The notes below the pieces were generated by a model. The model was not told the DNA's origin. It saw only the letters and a program-made list of their open reading frames with translations, and searched no databases. Positions 6,709 through 14,396 of a DNA stretch of 14,413 nucleotides are shown here, in pieces. The stretch comes from G963674685 sp964591275 (lineage in GTDB: Bacteria > Lernaellota > Lernaellaia > JACKCT01), in the NCBI GenBank assembly GCA_964591275.1, contig CAZQAE010000103.1, positions 1 to 14,413 on the forward strand, in the 5' to 3' direction. Numbering within the stretch: the first letter of the stretch is position 1; each line of letters begins with the position of its first letter. The position numbers and the translations under genes are program-made.

Positions 6709-7476
6709 ATGAACGACCGTTTAAAAAAGGAGCTTATGGGAAGCCGTTTGGTCTCATTCGCCCTTTTTGCGCTCGCGCTGATAATGCCAGTGATTTCCGT
6801 AGCGCAAAGTCCCCCGCCGGAATCCATCATAGTCCGGACATTCGACCGTTTTGAGATCGCCGGTGATTATTATCCCGGCCAAGACGGCATGCCCGGCGTC
6901 GTGCTCAGCCATATGCTCAACCGGAAAAGAAGCGACTGGAGCGCTTTTGCCAATACATTGCAGGCCGCCGGTTACCATGTTCTAGCCATTGATCTGCGTG
7001 GACACGGCGACAGCAAAATGAACGGCAGGCGCACAGGTTGGCGTGCGCTTTCCAAAAAAGTGTTTTCGCACGCGCCCAACGATCCAGCCGCAGCCGCAGC
7101 GTGGCTGCGTGAGAAAAATGGGATTGATAAAAACCGCATTGCCCTTATCGGCGCCAGCATCGGCGCCAACGCCTCAGTCGTCGCCGCGTCGCGGGAGAGC
7201 TCAAATATTAAAACCGTTGTTTTGTTGTCTTGCGGCATAAACTACCGCGGCGTCAAAACGGATGACGCGATCAAGTCTTATCATGGGCCGGTGTTGATCG
7301 TGGCCGCCGCCGGAGACAAATACTCCGCCGAATCTTCCAGGAAACTGGCGCAATGGGCCGGCGACGCCACGCTGAAAATCTATAAGGGCAAGCTTCATGG
7401 CACAAATCTTTTCCGCGCCCATGAGGATCTTGGCCCAACCATACTCAAGTGGCTGAAATCAAAAATGCGGAATTAA
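6709..7476 (+). CDS. Exported alpha/beta hydrolase
   Basis: The 255-aa product carries a signal peptide (basic KK near residue 6, hydrophobic core about 14-30, likely cleavage after SVA before QSPPP) and an alpha/beta-hydrolase fold. Catalytic residues fit the fold: nucleophile Ser150 in IGASIG, Asp203 in AAGDKYS and His230 in KLHGTN. A preceding DLRGHGDS loop is typical of the dienelactone-hydrolase/peptidase-like branch. The substrate is unknown; esterase, peptidase or deacylase activity are all possible. Two starts are credible: ATG 6709, used here, with no clear ribosome site, and ATG 6736, which has AAAGGAG only 3 nt away. Both leave a usable signal peptide. It begins 42 nt after the second PilZ gene and may be read through from it. 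Confidence 0.85.
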   Translation: MNDRLKKELMGSRLVSFALFALALIMPVISVAQSPPPESIIVRTFDRFEIAGDYYPGQDGMPGVVLSHMLNRKRSDWSAFANTLQAAGYHVLAIDLRGHGDSKMNGRRTGWRALSKKVFSHAPNDPAAAAAWLREKNGIDKNRIALIGASIGANASVVAASRESSNIKTVVLLSCGINYRGVKTDDAIKSYHGPVLIVAAAGDKYSAESSRKLAQWAGDATLKIYKGKLHGTNLFRAHEDLGPTILKWLKSKMRN

Positions 7477-7523
7477 CAATCCATTGCCAAACGGGTATAA
7501 GCTTGTGCTGAGTCGTTCCTGAA

Positions 7524-7551
7524 CTATCCACTATCCACTGAGCGCTATCCA
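7524..7551. repeat. Three CTATCCA copies in the 197-bp intergenic gap
   Basis: CTATCCA occurs at 7524, 7531 (directly adjacent) and 7545. The gap 7477-7673 holds no convincing gene, only this repeat and a candidate promoter. The significance is unknown. Confidence 0.6.
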
Positions 7552-7574
7552 TTGAAAAATTTGCGGACAATGGG

Positions 7575-7603
7575 TTGTATGAAATGCGCTGACGTAATAT
7601 TAT
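7575..7603 (+). promoter_or_regulatory. Candidate sigma70-like promoter for the subtilase
   Basis: TTGTAT (7575-7580) and TATTAT (7598-7603) are 17 nt apart, in an AT-rich stretch 70 nt upstream of the ATG at 7674. Confidence 0.4.
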
Positions 7604-7673
7604 ACATTTGAAAATAATCTGGTTTGAATTCAAATTTCATGAGGCCGCTGGCTGGGCATAGAATGGCGTTCCA

Positions 7674-10600
7674 ATGCGTTTATTTTCATTCATCCTGGCC
7701 ATTTCCATAGCCGGATTAGTTTTCAGCGCGGCGCTGGCCGCCAATCCTGATTGGCCGGGCGGCCCGCAGGACGATCCCCGCGACGCCCTTCCCGACGATG
7801 AAAACTATCACGATCAATACGGATTTTTCAGCTACATCCCGGAAGAATCCATGCCCACGATCAATCCCGAGGAGATCGAAGCGGGCGCCGGGATGCACAT
7901 TGATCGGGCTTGGCAGATCACCATCGGTCGGCCCGATGTCGTCATCGGCATGACCGACACCGGCATTTTATGGGATGACCCCGACCTGATCGAGAAGGTG
8001 GCGCTCAACGCCGACGAGCTTCCCTTTCCCGAAGGATTCGACACGCACGACGCCAACAATGATGATCGCGTCAATGTTCTCGACTACGCGGATGATCCCA
8101 ATGTTTTTGATGCCAATGAAAACGGAGTGATCGACGCCGGAGATCTCATCCTGATCTTTTCCGACGATGTGGACGGCGACAATAATGGCTACGTGGACGA
8201 CATCGCGGGCTGGGATTTCCTGTGGAACGACAATTATCCTGAAGACGACACTTTGGCGAAACACGGAACCGGCGTGGCGACATGGACCGTCGGCAAAGCC
8301 AACGACGGATGGGGTCACGCCGGCACCTGCCCTGAATGCATGTTCGTACCGTTGCGCGTCGGCGATGGTTTCGTCGGCTATATTAACCATTTCAACGAAG
8401 GCGCCCTTTACGCGGTGGACAACGGCGCTTCGGTTATTCTGCACGCAAATTCAACGATCAATTTCAGCGCCACGACGCAGGCCGTTTTGGACTACGCCTG
8501 GGGAAAAAACGTTGTGTACACAACCATCCTCGGTGACGCCGCGAGCTATCATCACGTTTATCCCGGAGCAATGCCTCGCGTCTTGCCCGTCTCCTCATGC
8601 ACGCACGATGAGATCGCGTACGAGGGCTCAACATCCTTTCAGCGCCTTTCCAACTGTTCGGGATACGGCGACAAGGCTTTTATGCAGGCGCCCTTTGACT
8701 GCGCGTCAACGCCTACGGGAATCATCGCCGGCACAGCGGGCCTAATCATTTCCCGGGCTAGGGAAATCGGGCTGGATCCGCCCCTTTCCGCGGCGGAAGT
8801 GCAGCAGATTTTTATCAACACCGCCACGGACATATACATCCCAGAATCTGCGGAAGACGAAGACCAATACCCCAGCAAACCCGGATGGGATATGTATTTC
8901 GGCTACGGTCGGGCTCACGCCCGCGACGCCGTCGATTCCCTCTCACCGACCACGATTCCACCCGAAGCGGAGATCACGGCTCCGGCATGGCACATTTACA
9001 TCGACCCGCTACGTCAATCCATCATCCCGATTTCCGCCAACATAGGCGCACGCAGGGCACAAAGTTTCTCCTGGGAGCTTCAGGCGGCGTCGGGCATTGA
9101 GCCTACGCCCGAAGAGTTCGTTACCATTTGCTCAGATGAAGGCGTCACACAGGCGATCTCGGCGGCTGTTTGCAATCTAAACGTTGATGTTTTCGATCAC
9201 CGCTGGGAATCACCGGTTTACGACGCCTTGAGTTTCAACGTCACGATCCTGCTCAAGGTCGTCGACAACCTCGGAAACGAGGCCCGGGATCGCCGCTCCT
9301 TCTTTGTGCGTCACGATCCGCATGTGCACGAAAACTTTCCCATGCGTTTCGACTCATCCCTGGAAGCTGCTCCGCAAACCGTGGACATCGACGGCGACGG
9401 CGTGCACGAGATCATCCTGGCCACGATCGGCGGTCGCGTGGACATCATCGACGCCAGCGGCGTCTCCAAGCCGGGCTGGCCGCAATATACCGATCCGGAC
9501 CCGATCTTTAGTTCCGATAATCCCGGCAACCATCTGGGCGCAACGGCTTTTTCCGACAGTCAAATTGAACCTTGGCGTCAGGCAATATGGGGAACGCCCG
9601 CCGTTGGCGACCTGGACGGCGACGGCGGGCTCGATATCGTGGCCGCGACGATGGAGGGCTTCGTTTTCGCGTGGGATGTCGGCGGTCAACGCAAGCCAGG
9701 ATTTCCCGTCGGCGTTGATCCGGCCAACGCGGTCGCATGGACAAAAGAGGCTCCGATCGAAATCGGCATTTTGGCCGCGCCGGTCATCGAGGACCTGGAC
9801 GGCGACGGTGATCTTGAAATCATTGTGGGCGCCATGGACCGGCACGTTTATGTCTGGCATCACGACGGCGCTTTGGACGACGGTTTTCCGGTGAAGTGCC
9901 AGAACACTTTCAACAAAGCTCCGGCGCGAATCGTTTCCACTCCGGCCGTCGGCGATATGGACGGCGACGGGACGCTGGACATCGTGGTGGGAACCAACGA
10001 AATGTTGGGGCAATTCGGCGCCACCTACGCCATTCACGGGCAGGGAAACAATCATCCCGACGGACCGTTTCTTGGAGGGTGGCCAGTCCATTCCATCGCC
10101 GCTGCCATGGGCATCCTACCGTTCATCGGAGAGGGAACGGTGACTTCGCCTTCGCTTATCGATCTTGACGGGGACGGCAAACTTGAGGCGACAACCTTGT
10201 CGGGCATCGGCCTGCCTTTCGTTTACGACGCCGAAGGAAAATTTCAATGGGCGGCCTGGCTTCCCATTTTCGGTCGCTATTCCAACGCCACCGCCGGGAC
10301 GGGAATCAGCGGTCTGTCTTTCGTGACATGGGCCGATGTGAACCTCGACGGCTATCCCGACCTCATCAACAGCGGCAACTCCATCAATTATTTGAGCCTA
10401 CTGACTATCTTCGGCCATCGAATGCATTGGCAGGCTTATTTGTATGTGGTGGATGGCCTCACCGGACTTCCCCTGCTCCATTTTCCTCGCGCCATGGAGG
10501 ATCTGGTCGTACTGTACGGTCCCACGGTGGCGCAGATCGACGAGGACGCATGGCCGGAGATCATTATCGGATCGGGCGGCTACGTGCTTCACGCCTTTGA

Positions 10601-10979
10601 CAATTTTGGAGACGAGCCGCTGGGTTGGCCAAAATTCACCGGGGCCTGGGTTTCGTCGCCCACGGCGGCCGACATCACCGGCGACGGGTATCTGGAGGTC
10701 ATCACCGGATCGCGGGACGGCGTCCTGTTCGCCTGGAGAACATGCGGCACAGCGGATACGCCTATCGAGTCCAAGGGCTTTCACCACGACGTGCAAAATA
10801 CCGGCAACTATCACAAGACCATTCCCACGCAGGCCGGACCAACGAACCTTTACAGGGAAGGCCCGCCAATATGCGGTGCCGAGTGGCATGATGTCGACGA
10901 CGATACTGGCGATGACGACGTTGATGATGACGACGATGACAATGACGACAACGACGATGAGTGCGGATGCGGATGTTGA
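7674..10979 (+). CDS. Secreted subtilase (S8-like) with FG-GAP/VCBS propeller and Asp/Cys C-terminal tail
   Basis: The 1101-aa product has a signal peptide (1-22, ALA cleavage) and an S8-like peptidase domain (about 70-425) with the triad Asp95 (TDTGI), His197 (KHGTGVA) and Ser345 (CASTPTG). The Asp-His spacing is about 100 residues because of an insert rich in Ca-binding-like loops, ending DVDGDNNGYVDDIAGWDF, a known subtilase feature. The serine motif is CAS, not GTS, and Asp288 (ILGDAAS) occupies the place of the usual oxyanion Asn. A linking beta domain (about 425-545) leads to roughly eight FG-GAP/VCBS-like repeats (about 560-1030; DIDGDG, DLDGDG, DMDGDG, ITGDG) that probably form a beta-propeller. 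The end is an Asp tract (1073-1095) followed by ECGCGC. The ATG has no clear ribosome site. It is likely an extracellular or cell-surface protease; catalytic competence is uncertain. Confidence 0.88.
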   Translation: MRLFSFILAISIAGLVFSAALAANPDWPGGPQDDPRDALPDDENYHDQYGFFSYIPEESMPTINPEEIEAGAGMHIDRAWQITIGRPDVVIGMTDTGILWDDPDLIEKVALNADELPFPEGFDTHDANNDDRVNVLDYADDPNVFDANENGVIDAGDLILIFSDDVDGDNNGYVDDIAGWDFLWNDNYPEDDTLAKHGTGVATWTVGKANDGWGHAGTCPECMFVPLRVGDGFVGYINHFNEGALYAVDNGASVILHANSTINFSATTQAVLDYAWGKNVVYTTILGDAASYHHVYPGAMPRVLPVSSCTHDEIAYEGSTSFQRLSNCSGYGDKAFMQAPFDCASTPTGIIAGTAGLIISRAREIGLDPPLSAAEVQQIFINTATDIYIPESAEDEDQYPSKPGWDMYFGYGRAHARDAVDSLSPTTIPPEAEITAPAWHIYIDPLRQSIIPISANIGARRAQSFSWELQAASGIEPTPEEFVTICSDEGVTQAISAAVCNLNVDVFDHRWESPVYDALSFNVTILLKVVDNLGNEARDRRSFFVRHDPHVHENFPMRFDSSLEAAPQTVDIDGDGVHEIILATIGGRVDIIDASGVSKPGWPQYTDPDPIFSSDNPGNHLGATAFSDSQIEPWRQAIWGTPAVGDLDGDGGLDIVAATMEGFVFAWDVGGQRKPGFPVGVDPANAVAWTKEAPIEIGILAAPVIEDLDGDGDLEIIVGAMDRHVYVWHHDGALDDGFPVKCQNTFNKAPARIVSTPAVGDMDGDGTLDIVVGTNEMLGQFGATYAIHGQGNNHPDGPFLGGWPVHSIAAAMGILPFIGEGTVTSPSLIDLDGDGKLEATTLSGIGLPFVYDAEGKFQWAAWLPIFGRYSNATAGTGISGLSFVTWADVNLDGYPDLINSGNSINYLSLLTIFGHRMHWQAYLYVVDGLTGLPLLHFPRAMEDLVVLYGPTVAQIDEDAWPEIIIGSGGYVLHAFDNFGDEPLGWPKFTGAWVSSPTAADITGDGYLEVITGSRDGVLFAWRTCGTADTPIESKGFHHDVQNTGNYHKTIPTQAGPTNLYREGPPICGAEWHDVDDDTGDDDVDDDDDDNDDNDDECGCGC

Positions 10980-10985
10980 TGGATT

Positions 10986-11031
10986 AATACGGCGGTCCTC
11001 ACGCCCACTGCGAGCATAACCGAACCGTATT
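10986..11031. terminator. Imperfect hairpin between convergent genes, possible terminator
   Basis: AATACGG (10986-10992) pairs with CCGTATT (11025-11031), extended inward by CGGT (10993-10996) with ACCG (11019-11022) across a 2-nt bulge, leaving a 22-nt loop. It lies between the stop of the subtilase (10979) and that of the beta-helix lipoprotein (11089). There is no T-run, so termination is inferred from position. Confidence 0.35.
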
Positions 11032-11088
11032 GGCCATAATATAAGTGCGGATGCGTGGCGCTTGTCCCTGTCTTGTCATTCCTTTGCG

Positions 11089-12768
11089 TCAAATTGTGTA
11101 TTCATCCGCTCCCATATCGCAGTCATCCCCAAAGGGCCGTGCATCATCTTCGTAATCATGATTGGTCAAAGCGTCATAGGGAAAATATCCCGCAGGATCT
11201 GCTCCCGCATTGATGCACAGGCTTCCGGCTCCAAGGTGATAATCACCGGCTCCGGGATCGACGAGACCGGGAGTTGAATCGATATTGCCGATCGCTTCCG
11301 CGCATCCGCCCCAGGCGCAGGCGTTGATGTCCGCAATGGATGTCACGCACGCCATATTCACCCTTAAATAGCAGTTGCCGCTTGACAAAAAGAGATCGTT
11401 ATTGATCAGCGTTGTTTCTTCATCGTCGTCCGCATGACACAGCGCGATTCTCTGGCTGTTTCCCGATCCGCCGGTGATGATGTTGTTGATGTATATGGCC
11501 TTCTGGCCATAGGAACCGTTGAAGAGTCCGAAGGAAGTGTTGTTAGCGCCGCCGCCCAGAATTGTGTTGTGGATTAAACGCAGGAGCGGACAACTCATAG
11601 CCATAACACCGTAGCTGATATTGGATGTTGCGCCGGCTTGAAAGACGTTATTGATGAGCACGGCGCTGTAATCCAATATTTTTATGGCATAAAGATACTC
11701 GCTGGAACTGGCGCCGCTGTGCACTATGTTATCCACCATGAGAATGTCGGCTCTAGCATAAACGCCATAGCAATTGCTGACGCCGCTTCCGCCGTTGATG
11801 TCGTTTTTATAAAGGATGGATCCGGCCGCAAAAGGATGCAGGTAAATCCCGTAGGAAGCGGAGCTTGGATTGCCGCCGTTGATATCGTTGCGCACAACGA
11901 TTGTGGGAGCCTGCGCATAAAGAGCGTAGGTGGTATTTTCCGCATTTCCACCGCTCAACCGAAATCCTTCCACGGCAACGAAATCATCGCCGTCGGTTTT
12001 CACCGCCCATTCGCCGACAGCACTTATGTGTACTCCGTTTGAAGCGATGTCGCGGGACCAATCGTCCGCTGCGTCAAAGCCTCCAAAAAGGGAAACAGTG
12101 GTGGTAACGCTTTCCGAATAGGTTCCTATCGATACAAAAACGGGCTGGCCAGCTCTTCCGGCGGCCGCCACCACGCCCTCTGCAATAGTTAGCTTGGGCA
12201 AGGCCATCGTACCCGGATTCAGATCGTCGCCGGATTTTGCGACAAAAATCCCTGTCGTGTCCGAAACTTCGAGATCGCCGCCGACGCAGTCCTGGTCAAC
12301 GCCATCGCCGGGAAGTTCCGGCGCGCCCAACCAGGTTAGCGGATCAGCGTCGTTGCAATCCGTCCCATTTTCCACCCATCCTTCCGGGCAGGGAGCTTCC
12401 AGCAGAACTTGAAAGACTTCGGCGTTGCCCTGGCCGTCGAAGTCGGCATCCTCCCAGCATACAAAACCCTGCGTGGTCGTCGTGGTGCTGGTAGTGGTCG
12501 TCGTCGTTGTTGTCGTGGTCTCTTCCGTATCGTCATCCACATCATCATTAACATCATCGTCAATATCGTCATCAAGATCGTCATTGACATCGTCGTTGAG
12601 GTCATCGTTGAGGTCATCGTTGAGATCGTCATCCGTATCGACAGTGTCGTCATCGGAAGGTGATGCGTCACCCGAATCATCGTCATCATCATCACCGCAC
12701 GAGGCAAATACTCCAAGGAACACTAAGCACAGAATTATCAATATTCGCTCAAGTTTGATGGTCTTCAT
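11089..12768 (-). CDS. Beta-helix lipoprotein with Asp and Thr linkers and a MopE-type metal-binding motif
   Basis: The 559-aa product has a signal peptide with lipobox F-A-S-C (Cys24), then Gly and six Asp. An Asp-rich spacer continues to residue 80 (LNDD/VNDD/VDDD), followed by a Thr run (84-99, one Ser) that could be O-glycosylated. Residues 104-165 match the pattern of the MopE-like putative metal-binding motif (CWEDADFDG, then TDCNDADP, then GDGVDQDC). About 170-530 is a Gly/Asn-rich right-handed parallel beta-helix with repeated NNDINGG/NNIITGG turns of roughly 40 residues, as in surface polysaccharide-binding or lyase proteins. It ends CDMGADEYTI. No catalytic residues are assignable. 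The start is ATG 12768, preceded by AAGGAG at 6 nt; an in-frame ATG at 12789 would add seven residues and leave that site inside the gene. It is convergent with the subtilase. Confidence 0.85.
   Translation of the reverse strand: MKTIKLERILIILCLVFLGVFASCGDDDDDDSGDASPSDDDTVDTDDDLNDDLNDDLNDDVNDDLDDDIDDDVNDDVDDDTEETTTTTTTTTTSTTTTTQGFVCWEDADFDGQGNAEVFQVLLEAPCPEGWVENGTDCNDADPLTWLGAPELPGDGVDQDCVGGDLEVSDTTGIFVAKSGDDLNPGTMALPKLTIAEGVVAAAGRAGQPVFVSIGTYSESVTTTVSLFGGFDAADDWSRDIASNGVHISAVGEWAVKTDGDDFVAVEGFRLSGGNAENTTYALYAQAPTIVVRNDINGGNPSSASYGIYLHPFAAGSILYKNDINGGSGVSNCYGVYARADILMVDNIVHSGASSSEYLYAIKILDYSAVLINNVFQAGATSNISYGVMAMSCPLLRLIHNTILGGGANNTSFGLFNGSYGQKAIYINNIITGGSGNSQRIALCHADDDEETTLINNDLFLSSGNCYLRVNMACVTSIADINACAWGGCAEAIGNIDSTPGLVDPGAGDYHLGAGSLCINAGADPAGYFPYDALTNHDYEDDARPFGDDCDMGADEYTI
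12601..12624. repeat. 12-bp tandem repeat in the Asp-rich spacer
   Basis: GTCATCGTTGAG occurs twice in tandem, with a near-copy just before it (CGTCGTTGAG, 12591-12600), encoding LNDD units. It marks the four-codon unit by which the spacer could lengthen or shorten in frame. Confidence 0.75.
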
Positions 12769-12774
12769 GTTTTT

Positions 12775-12780
12775 CTCCTT
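12775..12780 (-). promoter_or_regulatory. Ribosome binding site fixing the start of the beta-helix lipoprotein
   Basis: AAGGAG on the minus strand lies 6 nt before the ATG at 12768. This spacing rules in the downstream ATG over the in-frame ATG at 12789. Confidence 0.75.
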
Positions 12781-12863
12781 AATTGACAAAGCAATGGTTG
12801 ATATCTGAGGTGCAAGGCATTGGTCCTTTATGCTGACAATGACTTTTTCGTGCCTGTCGTGAT

Positions 12864-14192
12864 TTATTTCTCCGTCGCGTTGTCGCCGGAATCAACATCT
12901 TCCTCCTGGCCACTAACCATGCAACATCTCTCAGCGTAATACAGTCGGGCAGAGAGAATGGCCACATGCGCCAGGCAGATGAGCAGAAGCGGCGGAATCA
13001 GGTGAAGCCATATCGACCAGGCGTTGAGCAGGGCGTGCCCGGTGGCCCAGACAGCTACGGCAAGAATGGGGCCGAGGCAATTGGCCTGCAAGGGCGAAAG
13101 CCGAGGTAAAAAGATCCCCATAATAAGGGCGATAAAGGCCATGATCGCCACTTCGAGGCCCCTGATCGTCGTATCGCGCCATAAAAACCCATGAACAAGG
13201 GCGTTGGCGACGGCAGTGGCGTGCAGGACGACGCCGGGAGTTTCCAGGTCGTAAGGCGTCATGAACAGGTCGTTGGATTCCGGTCCGCTGACGCCGATCA
13301 ATACGATGGAGCCGGGAGCAAAATCATCGGGAATTCCTCCAATGACCACGTCGTCGAAATTCAAGGTTTCAAATGCCCTTCCCGTCCCATAATGGTTAAA
13401 CCACAAATATCCGCCGGGATCGGGATATAGTTTCAGGTCATTGATGGACGGTCCGGATAAAGTGTTTTCATCTTCCCCAAAATCAAGCTGATAATCGGAT
13501 GCGCCCAAAGCCACACGGACAATGGCCAGACTGAATGGAAAATAATGATGTCCTTCGCGAATCAACGTGGCGGGAATCTTTCGAGCGATGTTCATGGGAT
13601 CGCTGATGACGGTGAAATACCCCACAGCCGCGGCGCTTTGCATGAGGCGCGGGTCGGAGGATGCCACATCATTGGGAATTTGCTCGGGCGTGAATCCTTC
13701 CTCTTCCGGGTTGCGCGTGGCGTCGAGAAGGCGGCGGCGTCCGATCGTCTCGGCCTCCGCCAGGCGACCCATAACGATTTCTTTTGACCAGTTATATCCA
13801 AGGGCGACCTTGCCGCATTGCTGAATAGCCTCGGTGAGACGCAGCTGCGACAAATCAAAACTATCTTCGCCGGTTGGAACGAAATATATATCCAGACCGA
13901 TAGCCGTCGCCCCTTCATCGCAAAGCTCTTTGATGACGTCGGCAAGGGCGTAGCGCATCTTCTGATTCAGTCCATATACACGGAGACTTCTGGTGTCGAT
14001 GGTGATGATTTTGACAAGAGAACCCGGGTCCTTCGGTCCCCGCAACCTCGTACGCCAATCCATTAAACCCATTTCCATCAGTTCAATAACATCCGGGGAA
14101 ATAAAAAATAGAACCAGGACCATCAGAAGGGCGGCAAAAGCTATGAAAAGCGAACGCTTAGGGGGCAGGCAATGTCGTGTTTGGCGAAACAT
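12864..14192 (-). CDS. CHASE2-domain membrane protein lacking an output domain
   Basis: The 442-aa product has one N-terminal membrane helix (about 15-33), an extracytoplasmic CHASE2 sensor domain (about 40-330), three C-terminal helices (about 346-362, 372-388 and 393-415), and a short acidic cytoplasmic tail. CHASE2 hallmarks visible are DWRTRLRGP, ITIDTRSL, the GATAIGLDIYF strand, VGYFTV with a following RKIPATLI, and IVLIGVSGPESNDLFMTPY with PGVVLHATAVANA. CHASE2 normally senses an unknown extracellular signal and drives a cyclase, diguanylate cyclase, kinase or phosphatase. Here the chain stops about 27 residues after the last helix, so signal output would need a partner protein. The start ATG lacks a ribosome site. 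The beta-helix lipoprotein gene follows after 95 nt on the same strand with its own ribosome site; no clear promoter or terminator was seen in that gap. Confidence 0.88.
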   Translation of the reverse strand: MFRQTRHCLPPKRSLFIAFAALLMVLVLFFISPDVIELMEMGLMDWRTRLRGPKDPGSLVKIITIDTRSLRVYGLNQKMRYALADVIKELCDEGATAIGLDIYFVPTGEDSFDLSQLRLTEAIQQCGKVALGYNWSKEIVMGRLAEAETIGRRRLLDATRNPEEEGFTPEQIPNDVASSDPRLMQSAAAVGYFTVISDPMNIARKIPATLIREGHHYFPFSLAIVRVALGASDYQLDFGEDENTLSGPSINDLKLYPDPGGYLWFNHYGTGRAFETLNFDDVVIGGIPDDFAPGSIVLIGVSGPESNDLFMTPYDLETPGVVLHATAVANALVHGFLWRDTTIRGLEVAIMAFIALIMGIFLPRLSPLQANCLGPILAVAVWATGHALLNAWSIWLHLIPPLLLICLAHVAILSARLYYAERCCMVSGQEEDVDSGDNATEK

Positions 14193-14203
14193 AATTGGTT
14201 CTC

Positions 14204-14232
14204 ATTATAGACAAAGATATTTAAAATTTCCA
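14204..14232 (-). promoter_or_regulatory. Sigma70-like promoter abutting the CHASE2 start codon
   Basis: On the minus strand TGGAAA (14232-14227) and a perfect TATAAT (14209-14204) are 17 nt apart. Transcription would begin near 14197, only about 5 nt before the ATG at 14192, predicting a leaderless or near-leaderless message. Confidence 0.55.
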
Positions 14233-14366
14233 GAGTCCAGGGATCTTTCGGCTTTTCGTCGGGTTTCAGGAGTGAGACATATCGCCAGGCCGACTCAACC
14301 TTCACTTTTTTTCCTTTGAGGGTTGAAGCGGGCCGACGCCGATCGTTCGGAATAACAAGAATCAGG

Positions 14367-14389
14367 TACCACCTGCATAGCAGGTGGTA
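14367..14389. repeat. Perfect 10-bp hairpin near the window edge
   Basis: TACCACCTGC (14367-14376) pairs with GCAGGTGGTA (14380-14389) around a 3-nt loop. With the next hairpin it makes a tandem two-hairpin unit, as seen in interspersed palindromic repeats or transposon ends. The rest of the gap from 14233 shows no gene. Confidence 0.6.
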
Positions 14390-14396
14390 TGGTGAA

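Noticed and set aside
9354..10091. 245-codon minus-strand frame inside the subtilase
   Set aside because: Opposite the FG-GAP repeats, whose DxDGDG motifs are unmistakable on the plus strand; no start context.
12409..12808. Plus-strand frames reading poly-Val and Ser-rich sequence
   Set aside because: Antisense shadows of the Thr run and Asp spacer of the beta-helix lipoprotein.
14295..14326. TCAACC/GGTTGA inverted repeat
   Set aside because: A 6-bp stem with a 20-nt loop is expected by chance and lacks supporting context.
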